Source: Marinobacter halotolerans
GTDB taxonomy: Bacteria; Pseudomonadota; Gammaproteobacteria; Pseudomonadales; Oleiphilaceae
Direction of reading: 5' to 3'
Assembly: GCF_008795985.1 (NCBI RefSeq)
Contig: NZ_VMHP01000002.1
Coordinates: 62,001 to 126,000 of the forward strand
Length of the DNA: 64,000 nt
Shown: one piece after another, positions 14,359-22,651 of the stretch
Position numbering within the stretch: the stretch's first letter is position 1
How the letters are laid out: each line of letters begins with the position of its first letter
Notes under the pieces: generated by a model
What the model was told of the DNA's origin: nothing
Seen by the model: the letters and a program-made list of their open reading frames with translations, nothing else
Databases searched by the model: none
Program-made: the position numbers and the translations under genes

Positions 14359-14874
14359 GTGAGAAAAGCCCTCATAGTAGCCATGTCTCAAAACCGGGTC
14401 ATAGGCCGCGACAACAAGCTGCCCTGGTACCTGCCGGGGGATCTGAAGTATTTCAAGCAGGCAACCATGGGAAAGCCCATCATTATGGGTCGGAAGACCT
14501 GGGATTCGATTGGTCGTCCATTGCCGGGGCGAATGAACGTGGTGATTTCTCGGAATCCTGAGTGGGAAGCGCCCGCAGGCACTGTTGCGGCCGAGTCACT
14601 GGAAGCTGCATTGGTGAAGGCCGAAGCTCAGGCTGAAATCGAAGACGGGGAAGAGGTTATGATTATTGGCGGTGGGCAGATTTATGCCGAAGCACTGCCA
14701 ATGGTGGATAGGATGTACGTTACCCTGGTCCACGCAGAGGTAGAAGGGGATGCATTCTTTCCGGAGCTAAGCTGGGAAGAGTGGGAAGAAATCGGACGGG
14801 AGGATTTCTCCGCGTCCGATAACAACCCCTATGACTACAGCTTTGTAGTCTATCAGCGGCCCAAGGCCGGCTGA
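14359..14874 (+). CDS. folA: Dihydrofolate reductase, 171 aa
   Basis: Reduces dihydrofolate to tetrahydrofolate with NADPH. The sequence shows the family N-terminus LIVAMSQNRVIGRDNKLPW, the active-site loop with NKLPWYLPGDLKYF (acidic Asp in helix B), IMGRKTWDSIG for NADPH binding, and IIGGGQIYAEALP. The length is slightly longer than the 159-residue E. coli enzyme because of an insertion around AEAQAEIEDGEE. The start is GTG 14359, 224 bases after the thyA remnant. With thyA cut, folA has lost its normal upstream neighbour and possibly its promoter. It abuts the convergent helicase gene with no gap between stops. Confidence 0.95.
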   Translation: MRKALIVAMSQNRVIGRDNKLPWYLPGDLKYFKQATMGKPIIMGRKTWDSIGRPLPGRMNVVISRNPEWEAPAGTVAAESLEAALVKAEAQAEIEDGEEVMIIGGGQIYAEALPMVDRMYVTLVHAEVEGDAFFPELSWEEWEEIGREDFSASDNNPYDYSFVVYQRPKAG

Positions 14875-16395
14875 TCAGTCCTTGCGGGGCGGGCGTTTGC
14901 CGGCGGGCTTGCCGCCGCCTTTGCCACCCTTGCCTGGCGGTTTGCCCTTGAAGCCGCCCGGGCCGCCGGGGCCTTTCGGGCCCTTCTTGAAGTTGCCCTT
15001 GCGGTGAGCGCCGCCCGGGCGTCCACCCTTGTTGTCCCGACGTGGGGCTGAGGCAGAGACCTCAGGCAGGGCTTCCGGCTGTTCCAGGGGCAGCGTGCCG
15101 GGCTGGATGGCTTCCATCCAGCAGGCCAGAGCGCCGGCCACCATCGCGATATCCATCTCGTTGCGCTCGGCGATCTCGTCCAGCAGGCCCATGGCCTTGG
15201 CCAGCTTGCCGTCCTCGGCAAACGCCAGAAGCTGGGTCTCGAACTGCTGCTCACGCATCTTCTTCAGCTCAACCGGTGACGGCAGCTGATAGGATTCCAT
15301 CGGCGAATTGGTGGCACGCTCCAGCGTGCGCAGCCAGCTGCGCTCACGCGGGGTGACCAGCAGAATCGCCTTGCCGTTGCGGCCGGCACGGCCGGTGCGG
15401 CCTACACGGTGAATATAGGCTTCGGTGTCGTAGGGAACGTCGTAGTTGATCACGTGGGTGATCCGCGAAACGTCCAGACCTCGTGCGGCTACGTCTGTCG
15501 CAACGATGATGTCTTTCTTGCCGCTCTTCAGGTCTTCAACGGTCATTTCCCGCTGGCGCTGGTTCAGGTCGCCGTTCAGTGGCGCTACTGCATGCCCACG
15601 GGCCGAGAGCTTTTCAGCCAGCAGGGTGGTTTCCGCCTTGGTGCGCACAAAGATGATGGCGCCATCAATCGGTTCCACTTCTAGAATCCGGGTCAGGGCG
15701 TCCAGCTTGCGCTCAGCGTAGACCGGCAGCACGAACTGGGAGATTCGCTCGACCGTGCGGGTTTCGCTTTCGATTTTTACTTCTACCGCGTCTTTCAGGT
15801 AGGTCTGGGCAACTTTCTTGATTTGCGCCGGCATGGTGGCGGAAAACAGGGCCCGCTGGCAGTCCGGTGGTGTTTTCGACAGAATCGCTTCAACGTCGTC
15901 GATAAAGCCCATGCGGAGCATTTCATCGGCTTCGTCCAGCACCAGCGCCTTCAGGCTGCCAAGCTTGAGTGTGCCCTTACGCAGGTGGTCCAGCATGCGT
16001 CCCGGTGTGCCTACGATGACCTGGGCGCCGCGTTTCAGGCCCTTGATCTGGGGGTGAAAATCCTGGCCACCGTAGATCGGCAGTACGTGGAAGTTACGAA
16101 ACTTGCTGGCATAGGTGGTAAAGGCTTCAGCCACCTGGATGGCCAACTCTCGAGTGGGGGCCAGTACCAGAATCTGCGGCTCCATAAGAGAAGCGTCGAT
16201 ACGGCTGAGCAGGGGCAATGCAAAAGCGCCGGTTTTACCGGTACCGGTCTGCGCTACGCCCAGAAGATTTTTGCCAGCCAGTAGCGCAGGAATGGTTTGC
16301 GCCTGGATGGGTGAAGGTTTTTCATAGCCGACGGCTGCAACGGCTTCAAGCACCGCCGCATCGAGGCCGAGTTCGGCAAAAGTCAGATCAGACAT
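14875..16395 (-). CDS. DEAD-box RNA helicase, DeaD/CsdA-like core, 506 aa
   Basis: Unwinds RNA duplexes using ATP, usually in ribosome assembly or mRNA turnover. Visible motifs are the Q motif (GYEKPSPIQAQTIP), AQTGTGKT (I), PTRELAIQ (Ia), GTPGRMLDHL (Ib), DEAD (II), SAT (III), and ATDVAARGLDVSR with HRVGRTGRAGR (V-VI). The first 370 residues resemble DeaD/CsdA closely. However, the DbpA-type RNA-binding domain of full-length DeaD is absent: after a helical segment comes a Gly/Lys/Pro-rich basic tail (GGKPAGKRPPRKD) of about 70 residues. The specific symbol is left open because RhlE-type proteins also have such tails. Confidence 0.9.
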   Translation of the reverse strand: MSDLTFAELGLDAAVLEAVAAVGYEKPSPIQAQTIPALLAGKNLLGVAQTGTGKTGAFALPLLSRIDASLMEPQILVLAPTRELAIQVAEAFTTYASKFRNFHVLPIYGGQDFHPQIKGLKRGAQVIVGTPGRMLDHLRKGTLKLGSLKALVLDEADEMLRMGFIDDVEAILSKTPPDCQRALFSATMPAQIKKVAQTYLKDAVEVKIESETRTVERISQFVLPVYAERKLDALTRILEVEPIDGAIIFVRTKAETTLLAEKLSARGHAVAPLNGDLNQRQREMTVEDLKSGKKDIIVATDVAARGLDVSRITHVINYDVPYDTEAYIHRVGRTGRAGRNGKAILLVTPRERSWLRTLERATNSPMESYQLPSPVELKKMREQQFETQLLAFAEDGKLAKAMGLLDEIAERNEMDIAMVAGALACWMEAIQPGTLPLEQPEALPEVSASAPRRDNKGGRPGGAHRKGNFKKGPKGPGGPGGFKGKPPGKGGKGGGKPAGKRPPRKD

Positions 16396-16592
16396 TCATT
16401 TTCTCGGAATTCAGAGGGTAGGGCATTGCCTGGCAATGCGATTTGTGCGCCGGAGTATACCTGTTTTGCTGGTGCTTTTATATCCAAATCGCCAAAGACG
16501 GTGTAGGTAGATGTCTCCGGAGCAGTTGCGCCGGTTTGCAAGTTTGGGCAAGCTCAGCCCTGATTCGAATAGGATGCTAATGAGGCAGGCGA

Positions 16593-17381
16593 ATGACCTT
16601 TGATGAATTGTTGAGTGAAAGTGCCGTCGAAAGCAGCGTTACCGTTCCGGCAAGCTGGAGCCAGGGCCGGGCGACTTTCGGTGGTTTGACTGCCGCGCTG
16701 GTTTTCAATCGCATGGCAAGTGTGGTGGCCGAGGGGCGGCCCATGCGTTCGATGCAGGTGTCCTTCGTTGGACCTGTCAAACCGGATGCCCCGGTGGTTG
16801 TGAGTGCCGAGATACTGCGTGAAGGCAAGGCGGTCAGCCAGGCGAGCGGCCGCATTGATCAGGGCGGCCAGCCGCAGCTGGTTGCCCTGGCCAGTTTTGG
16901 CGGCGGTCGGGACTCCGTGGTACAGGTTGAGCCACTGCAAGCACCCGAAGCACCGGCCCCGAAAGACTGCAAGCCGTTGCCCTATATCAAGGACGTAACA
17001 CCGGAGTTTACCCGCCATATTGAGATGCGCTGGGCCTTTGGTCACATGCCGTTCAGCGGGCAGGGCGGGCGTGAAATGGGTGGCTGGATGCAGTTCCGTG
17101 AGCCACCGGAGAAGCTGACGGATGCCCATATTGTTGCGCTGATTGATGCCTGGCCACCGGCGCTGTTGCCGCACCTTAAGACGCCGGCGCCGGCCAGTTC
17201 GTTGAGCTGGGCGCTGGATATCATGCATCCGCGGCCGGATATCAGGCCCGGTGACTGGTTGCTTTATCGCGCGACGATTGACCAGGCGGGGGCGGGCTAT
17301 GGCCATACCCAGGCCGGTATCTGGAGCAGCCGGGGCGAGCTGGTGGCAACCAGCCGCCAGACCGTCACGGTGTTCGGTTAG
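16593..17381 (+). CDS. TesB-like acyl-CoA thioesterase family protein, 262 aa
   Basis: The pattern of a double hot-dog thioesterase (acyl-CoA thioesterase-like) is visible. The N-terminal half has SWSQGRATFGGLTAALVF and MRSMQVSFVGPVKP, and the C-terminal half has SLSWALDIMHPRPDIRPGDW and YGHTQAGIWSSRGELV. Such enzymes hydrolyse acyl-CoA to free fatty acid and CoA. It has no signal peptide, so cytoplasmic. ATG 16593 follows TGAGGCAGGCG. It is convergent with and directly abuts the dehalogenase-like gene. The substrate chain length cannot be told from sequence. Confidence 0.8.
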   Translation: MTFDELLSESAVESSVTVPASWSQGRATFGGLTAALVFNRMASVVAEGRPMRSMQVSFVGPVKPDAPVVVSAEILREGKAVSQASGRIDQGGQPQLVALASFGGGRDSVVQVEPLQAPEAPAPKDCKPLPYIKDVTPEFTRHIEMRWAFGHMPFSGQGGREMGGWMQFREPPEKLTDAHIVALIDAWPPALLPHLKTPAPASSLSWALDIMHPRPDIRPGDWLLYRATIDQAGAGYGHTQAGIWSSRGELVATSRQTVTVFG

Positions 17382-18281
17382 TCAGGCGGCAAGCTCGGAT
17401 TTGCAGGCGTCGATGATGATGCGGGCAAAGTCTTCCGGGGAATCTTCCTGAAGAAAATGGCCGCCCTGCAGGGTAATGTGGGGCTGGCCATGGGCGCCAG
17501 GTATACGCCGTTGCATGTGGCGGTCACCGCCCCGGGTGATGGGGTCGCCACTGCTGAAACAGGTGATAAACGGTTTTTTCCACTTTTCCAGGACACGCCA
17601 GGCAGCCTTGTTGGCAGGGCTGGCTGGATGATCTTCCGTTACCGGAACCAGTTTTGGAAATGCCCGTGCGCCAGCCTTGTATTCTGATGTGGGGAACGGC
17701 GCCTCATAAGCGGCAAGCTCAGCCTTGCTGAGAGTGCGTTCGGTACCGAGCTGGACAATACGCCCGATGGGCAGCCAGGGGCTGTGGGTGGCGAAGGCTT
17801 TCCAGAGGGTGAATACAGCAGGGATTGAGCTTTCCCCGGTGGGCAGCATGCCGTTGCCAACGATAATGCGCCGAAATAGATCTGGATGCTCGGCCGCCAG
17901 ACGCAGGCCCAGCAGCGAACCCCAGTTCTGACAGACCAGGGTGATGTTTTTCAGTTTCAGTGTTCTGAGCCATTGGGACAGCCAGGCAATGTGGCGGTCA
18001 TAGCTGTAGTCGCGGATCTCTCCCGGCTTGTCGGATTTGCCAAATCCAATCAGGTCCGGTGCCAGCACTCGATGGCCGGCGGCAGAAACCATGGGGATCA
18101 TATGGCGGTAGAGATAGGACCAGGACGGCTCACCGTGCAGCATGACGACAGGATCGGCGCTGATAGGGCCTTCGTCCACGTAATGCATTCTCAGGCCCGG
18201 TTCGGCTTCAAGATAGTTCGGCGTGAATGGGTAGTCCGGTAAGCCTGCAAAACGGCTGTCGTCGGTTCTCAGGATACGCAT
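17382..18281 (-). CDS. Haloalkane dehalogenase-like alpha/beta hydrolase with Asn at the nucleophile
   Basis: The 299-residue protein follows the DhlA (HLD-I) subfamily along its length: RTDDSRFAGLPDYPF at the start, the oxyanion motif HGEPSWSYLYR, PDLIGFGKSDKP, and GGHFLQEDSPEDFA with the catalytic His. The nucleophile elbow, QDWGG in characterised members, reads QNWGS here. The codon is AAC at 17925-17927 (Asn119). Trp120, a halide ligand in the family, is kept, and an acidic residue is present in SSGDPITRGGD. Without the Asp no alkyl-enzyme ester can form, unless Asn is deamidated as has been reported for the equivalent DhlA mutant. Activity is therefore uncertain. A sharp palindrome lies just upstream. 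Confidence 0.85.
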   Translation of the reverse strand: MRILRTDDSRFAGLPDYPFTPNYLEAEPGLRMHYVDEGPISADPVVMLHGEPSWSYLYRHMIPMVSAAGHRVLAPDLIGFGKSDKPGEIRDYSYDRHIAWLSQWLRTLKLKNITLVCQNWGSLLGLRLAAEHPDLFRRIIVGNGMLPTGESSIPAVFTLWKAFATHSPWLPIGRIVQLGTERTLSKAELAAYEAPFPTSEYKAGARAFPKLVPVTEDHPASPANKAAWRVLEKWKKPFITCFSSGDPITRGGDRHMQRRIPGAHGQPHITLQGGHFLQEDSPEDFARIIIDACKSELAA

Positions 18282-18312
18282 GCCATCGACTGTCCTAACT
18301 GATAGGTTGCGT

Positions 18313-18332
18313 GATCAACGGCTCCGTTGATC
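18313..18332. promoter_or_regulatory. Perfect palindrome between two minus-strand genes
   Basis: GATCAACGGCTCCGTTGATC forms a 9-base inverted repeat with a 2-base centre. It lies 31 bases upstream of the dehalogenase-like start and about 70 bases past the end of the 114-aa gene. It could be an operator for the former or a terminator stem for the latter; no T-run is adjacent. Confidence 0.4.
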
Positions 18333-18404
18333 TTCACTTATCAGCATAAAGCAGTTTGAAAACCGGTGTGTTAGGTTTAAGTAACAGTCCGTTGACCAAT
18401 TGAA

Positions 18405-18749
18405 TCAGTGGTCGGGATCGATGACGGGGCGGCGGTTGGAACGTTTGTCTTCCCAGTCCAGAGACTCCGGATCGTACCAGCCGATGTCGTGCAGCACCTT
18501 GTCCCGAGTGGCCGGCGACAGAGTTGGCCAGAGCTCCTGAAAGTCCTCCAGGCCACGGTCGCGCTGCCTTGCCTGTTTCGCCTGCAGGCGGCGAATAATC
18601 TGGGGAACATGCAGCGCTTCCCCCAACTGACCGGGAATCAGCACCTCCTGACCCATCACCTTGCGACGGTGGGTGCGGGCAGCGAGCACTCGGTGAAGTG
18701 CCGTTGCGGCGTCAAGCGCAGTTTCAACGGTAAACTCTTCGTTATCCAA
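18405..18749 (-). CDS. Hypothetical protein, 114 aa
   Basis: A short soluble protein, helical by pattern, with LDAATALHRVLAARTHRRK near the start, RRLQAKQARQRDRGLEDFQE in the middle and WYDPESLDWEDKRSN at the end. No domain recognised. Base composition and codon use match the backbone genes, and it is transcribed away from the AI-2E family gene, with 126 bases between their starts. The overlapping plus-strand frame is a shadow. The tail is rich in Asp, Trp and Arg. It may be co-transcribed with the dehalogenase-like gene, 123 bases downstream. Confidence 0.6.
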   Translation of the reverse strand: MDNEEFTVETALDAATALHRVLAARTHRRKVMGQEVLIPGQLGEALHVPQIIRRLQAKQARQRDRGLEDFQELWPTLSPATRDKVLHDIGWYDPESLDWEDKRSNRRPVIDPDH

Positions 18750-18875
18750 TCTTCAGACCTGTTTAACGAATGACCAACAACCAACAACTATACCCTGAAA
18801 GCCGCTGCACTGGCCATGATGCCATGCTAGTCTTCGGGATCGATTTCATTTCATTCAGGGCCGCGGAAACGCTCT

Positions 18876-19991
18876 ATGTACGAAAAACTTGAGACACGGA
18901 CTTTTCTGGCGATGCTGGTAGGGGTTTCGCTGGCATTCATTCTGTTAATGAAGCCGTTTTTCGGCCCGATTTTCTGGGCGATGGCCATTGCGCTGATATT
19001 TCACCCCGTGCGGGAAAAACTGGTGACAAGGCTGGGTGACCGCCCGAATCTTATTGCTTTGCTGACTCTGTTGCTTTGCCTGGTAATTGTGATTATCCCG
19101 GTCCTGGCGCTGGTTACATCGCTGGTGGCTGAAGGCGTCTCACTCTATCAAAAGATTCAGGATGGCCAGCTCAGACCCGGCGAGTACATCGATCAGGTGG
19201 TTGCTTCTTTCCCGGCTATTGAGTCCTTTTTTGCCGAGTTCGGCATTAATTTCTCAGATATAAGGGATCGAGCTGTCAGTGTCTTCGTGGGCGGAAGCCA
19301 GCTGCTGGCGAAACAGGCGATCGGTTTTGGTCAGAACACCTTTCAGTTCTTCATCGGTCTGGCCCTGATGGTTTACCTGGCCTTTTTCCTTTTACGGGAT
19401 GGTAGCAAGCTGGTGGATCTGATGATCAAAGCACTACCACTTGGCGATGAGCGTGAACGTCTTCTGTTTGCAAAGTTCGCGGAAGTGACCCGCGCTACGG
19501 TAAAGGGCAACCTTCTGATTGCGATTATTCAGGGCGCCCTGGGCGGCTTCATTTTCTGGGCTCTGAATATACAGGGAGCTTTGCTCTGGGGGGTTGTCAT
19601 GGCCATTGTGTCATTACTCCCTGCCATCGGGGCCGCGCTGGTCTGGGTGCCCGCAGCGATTTATCTGGCCGCCGCCGGTGATATCATTTCAGCGGTGATT
19701 CTCACAGCCTTCGGCACGGTTGTTATTGGGCTCTCAGACAACCTGCTTCGTCCCATTCTGGTCGGACGGGACACCAAATTGCCTGACTACATAGTGCTGT
19801 TATCGACCCTGGGCGGTCTCGCCATGTTCGGTATCAACGGGTTCGTCATGGGGCCACTGGTCGCGGCGCTGTTCATGTCTTTCTGGGGTATCTTCATCCG
19901 GGAGTTCAGCGAGGAGAACCGCAATACGGACACGAAACTGCCGGGTTCTGCTACAGAATCACAACAATCCGGCCCCGCGGACCAGAGCTGA
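18876..19991 (+). CDS. AI-2E family transporter (PerM/TqsA-like), 371 aa
   Basis: An inner-membrane protein with about seven to eight hydrophobic segments: FLAMLVGVSLAFILLMKPF, AMAIALIFHP, LIALLTLLLCLVIVIIPVLA, then after a soluble loop FFIGLALMVYLAFFLLRDG, and four more up to residue 350. The region TRATVKGNLLIAIIQGALGG and LPAIGAALVWVPAAIYL is characteristic of the family. Members export varied small molecules; AI-2 transport holds for only some, so the substrate is open. The last 30 residues are polar and low-complexity. Single gene; ATG 18876. Confidence 0.88.
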   Translation: MYEKLETRTFLAMLVGVSLAFILLMKPFFGPIFWAMAIALIFHPVREKLVTRLGDRPNLIALLTLLLCLVIVIIPVLALVTSLVAEGVSLYQKIQDGQLRPGEYIDQVVASFPAIESFFAEFGINFSDIRDRAVSVFVGGSQLLAKQAIGFGQNTFQFFIGLALMVYLAFFLLRDGSKLVDLMIKALPLGDERERLLFAKFAEVTRATVKGNLLIAIIQGALGGFIFWALNIQGALLWGVVMAIVSLLPAIGAALVWVPAAIYLAAAGDIISAVILTAFGTVVIGLSDNLLRPILVGRDTKLPDYIVLLSTLGGLAMFGINGFVMGPLVAALFMSFWGIFIREFSEENRNTDTKLPGSATESQQSGPADQS

Positions 19992-20068
19992 GGTGTGCTA
20001 GGATTTGGACATAAAGGCCGGCAACAGGCCAGTTTACAAAAACAATTCAGATCAGATTGGAGTGAATT

Positions 20069-20476
20069 ATGAATAGCTTTTCACATCTTCGAGGGTACCT
20101 GACCGCAGCTATTGTTGCCGGGTCCCTCGTGCTGGCTCCGGCGGCTATGGCTGATGAAACGGTTGCTCTGAAAAATGCCCTTTACGGAGCTGGTTACAGC
20201 ATCACCAACGTAACCCCGCAGATGGATGAGGCGACACGTCAGGCCCTGATCAAGTTCCAGAAAGACAATGGTCTGGCGGCGTCCGGTGTTGTGAACGAAG
20301 CCACCAAAGAGGCTCTGGGCATGGTGCCGGTTCAGGTGGCGGCAGCGAGCCAGGCGAGCAGTCCGGCAGGCACCAGCCAGGCAGCGAAGTCTGAGCCTGC
20401 GTCCGCCCCAGAATCGGAAAAGGCAACGGAAGAGACCGAAGAAGAGGAAGATGACGGCGGCTGGTCGTTCTTCTGA
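20069..20476 (+). CDS. Secreted peptidoglycan-binding domain protein, 135 aa
   Basis: A Sec signal peptide covers residues 1-28, with predicted cleavage after AMA. Residues 31-86 form a PG_binding_1 repeat: ALKNALYGAGYSITNVTPQMDE, RQALIKFQKDNGLAASGVV and ATKEALGM. A low-complexity Ala/Ser/Gln then Glu-rich linker (ATEETEEEEDDGG) ends in WSFF. The protein would sit in the periplasm and hold peptidoglycan; the acidic tail and terminal aromatic motif might dock to another envelope protein (inference). ATG 20069 is preceded by TTGGAGTG. A hairpin follows the stop. Confidence 0.8.
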   Translation: MNSFSHLRGYLTAAIVAGSLVLAPAAMADETVALKNALYGAGYSITNVTPQMDEATRQALIKFQKDNGLAASGVVNEATKEALGMVPVQVAAASQASSPAGTSQAAKSEPASAPESEKATEETEEEEDDGGWSFF

Positions 20477-20491
20477 TGCGCTAAATTGACT

Positions 20492-20519
20492 GTCCATTCC
20501 CTCGAAAACGGGGATGGAC
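20492..20519 (+). terminator. Hairpin downstream of the peptidoglycan-binding gene
   Basis: GTCCATTCCC pairs with GGGGATGGAC around an eight-base loop. There is no T-run directly after it, so it is a weak or Rho-assisted terminator candidate. Confidence 0.35.
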
Positions 20520-20752
20520 GGTTGCAAACTGTCTGTGCCGGCTTTCGGCCTTCCCGCCCCGATTTTCTCTCCTCTGCTGATTTCTTCGTAATAACTTACG
20601 GCGTTCTCTACAATCCGATTGTCATCGCTGATATGGCACCCTTCCTTGAGCACAGAGAATGTCCTAATTAGCTCCATACGGATGGTTGTTTCAGATTTCC
20701 GTGCTTACAATGTGTTACAGACTATGGGAATCGGTGGATCGGGGAGAAATCT

Positions 20753-22009
20753 ATGGCTGGCGAGGAAAGCCTGTCTTTGCGTCGTTTGAGAGAATTCCAA
20801 CCGCTCGACCGGCTGACGGATGATCAGCTTGTGCTATTGGCAAACAGGGCAGAGCGTCGGCGCCATGGCCCCGGCCAGAGGATTATTGAACGTGGCGTCC
20901 GTGATGGTATGGATTTTTTTCTGGTGTCGGGCCAGGTTGAGCTTGAATCAACCGATGGCCGCAAATACCGGATCGACGCGGAATCGGAGAAGGCCATCAA
21001 TCCGATTGCCCGGTTGCAGCCCCGGATGTACACAGTAACGGCGGTCAAGCCCTCGGAATTTCTGGTGATCAGGCAGGATATGCTGACTCAGCTGCTGCGC
21101 TCGGCTCCGGTTCAGCAGGTAGAAATGGATTCTGGTGTGTCCTCCGGCGAAGACGAGAGCGAGGAGCATTATCTGTTGATGGAGTTCTATGCGGAACTCC
21201 GCTCTAATCAGCTCACTCTGCCCAGTGTGCCGGACGTAGCCTGGAAGGTTCGGCGCCTGGTGGATCGTGAGGACACGGCGGCTGACCAGGTAGCCAACGC
21301 GGTTTCCGCCGATCCGGCGATGGCTGCAAAACTGGTCCGGGCCTGCAACAGCCCGTTGTACCGGGGCTTTTCGGATGTACGCAATGTCAGGGAAGCGGTC
21401 ATCCGCCTGGGTATGCGCACCACGCGGCAACTGGTGACGGTATTTTCGATGCGGGAAGTGTTCCGTTCCCAGCGACCGTCACTGCAGAAAGAGATGGATC
21501 GCCTTTGGCGCCATTCCCGGGAGGTCGCAGCGTTGTGCTGGGTTCTGGCCGATAATGCCACCTCCGTGGACCCGGAAGAGGCGTTGCTGGCAGGGCTGCT
21601 GCATGACATTGGCGTGGTTCCGATTCTGGTTCAGGCGGAGCACCACGTGAACCTGTTTGCCGATGAGGCCAATCTGGATCATGCCATAAAAGAGTTGCGG
21701 GGCGATGTAGGAACGGCCGTGCTTGAAAACTGGGCGTTTCCACCGGCTTTTCAGGATGCCGTAAGACACGCCGAGGACTGGGACTACGAAAGCCGGGAAT
21801 CTGCGCCCCAGCTGGTGGACATTGTGATTGTTGCTCAGCTGCACTCGATGATTGGTGCCAGTCAGAATTCGGACTTGCCGCCTTTCGACCAGGTGCCTGC
21901 CTATCGCAGGCTGGGCGAGCTTGAACTTAACGCGTCACGGAGTCTTCAGCTTCTGACGGAGGCACGGGCACGGGTGGACGAGGTGCACCGTTTACTGTCA
22001 ATTCGCTGA
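20753..22009 (+). CDS. HDOD-domain signalling protein with N-terminal cyclic-nucleotide-binding-like domain
   Basis: Residues 10-125 look like a cNMP-binding beta roll (LREFQPLDRLTDDQLVLLA, PGQRIIERG, FFLVSGQVELES), although the phosphate-binding cassette is not well preserved. Residues 145-345 form an HDOD domain: LPSVPDVAWKVRRLV, ADPAMAAKLVRACNSP, VREAVIRLGMRTTRQLV and LLAGLLHDIGVVPI. The HD pair is present, but HDOD proteins usually lack phosphohydrolase function and act in signalling. The 418-residue protein is soluble. GGGGAGAA precedes the ATG. The LON-domain gene follows after 56 bases and may be co-transcribed. Confidence 0.85.
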   Translation: MAGEESLSLRRLREFQPLDRLTDDQLVLLANRAERRRHGPGQRIIERGVRDGMDFFLVSGQVELESTDGRKYRIDAESEKAINPIARLQPRMYTVTAVKPSEFLVIRQDMLTQLLRSAPVQQVEMDSGVSSGEDESEEHYLLMEFYAELRSNQLTLPSVPDVAWKVRRLVDREDTAADQVANAVSADPAMAAKLVRACNSPLYRGFSDVRNVREAVIRLGMRTTRQLVTVFSMREVFRSQRPSLQKEMDRLWRHSREVAALCWVLADNATSVDPEEALLAGLLHDIGVVPILVQAEHHVNLFADEANLDHAIKELRGDVGTAVLENWAFPPAFQDAVRHAEDWDYESRESAPQLVDIVIVAQLHSMIGASQNSDLPPFDQVPAYRRLGELELNASRSLQLLTEARARVDEVHRLLSIR

Positions 22010-22065
22010 AGATATGGCATGGTAGCCAGTCTTTCGGAGTGTCATATCTGGTGACAAGTACCATC

Positions 22066-22647
22066 ATGAATGTACCGCTTTTTCCGCTGAACTCTGTGGT
22101 GTTGCCCGGCGGCAGGATACCCCTGCAGCTTTTCGAGCCCCGCTATCTCGACATGCTGACCCAATGCCTGAAAGAGGATCGGGGCTTCGTGGTTGTCCTG
22201 CTACGTGACGGTGCGGAAACCGGCAAGGTAGCCGCGTTCTATGACATTGGCACCTACGTGCGCATCATCGACTTCAAGCAACTGGACAACGGCCTGTTGG
22301 GCATAACCGTTGAGGGCCAGAGCAAGGTTTCCGTGGTGCGGTCCTGGCAGCAGGAGGACGGTCTGAATGTCGGCGACGTGGAATGTCTGCTGGCGGAGGA
22401 TCTGCTGACGGTGCCGACGCGCTATGCCGAGCTGCCATCGGTGCTCCGGGCTCTGTTCCGCCACCCGGTTATTCGCGATTTAGGCATGGAAGTGGATTAC
22501 GAGGATGCCCGGGATGTGGGCTGGCGGCTGACCGAGTTGCTGCCTCTGGATAAACAGGAAAAGCAGCGCCTGGTAGAGCTTCAGAATCCGCTGGAACGGC
22601 TGGACCGCCTGAATGACCTGCTTGAGGCACTGGAAGAAAACAACTGA
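22066..22647 (+). CDS. LON substrate-binding domain protein (stand-alone), 193 aa
   Basis: The Lon N-terminal (PUA-like) domain fills the protein: MNVPLFPLNSVVLPGGRIPL, IFEPRYLDM-type LFEPRYLDML, GTYVRIIDFKQLDNGLLGI and the C-terminal helices LLPLDKQEKQRLVELQNP. There is no ATPase or Ser-Lys protease, so it is not itself a protease; it probably binds protein segments as an adaptor. The start at ATG 22066 fits the family N-terminus better than the in-frame GTG at 22039. It converges with the DedA-PAP2 gene, four bases between stops. Confidence 0.85.
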   Translation: MNVPLFPLNSVVLPGGRIPLQLFEPRYLDMLTQCLKEDRGFVVVLLRDGAETGKVAAFYDIGTYVRIIDFKQLDNGLLGITVEGQSKVSVVRSWQQEDGLNVGDVECLLAEDLLTVPTRYAELPSVLRALFRHPVIRDLGMEVDYEDARDVGWRLTELLPLDKQEKQRLVELQNPLERLDRLNDLLEALEENN

Positions 22648-22651
22648 AGGG

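Noticed and set aside
20081..20677. 198-codon minus-strand ORF
   Set aside because: It is the antisense of the peptidoglycan-binding gene; the plus strand has a signal peptide, domain pattern and ribosome binding site.
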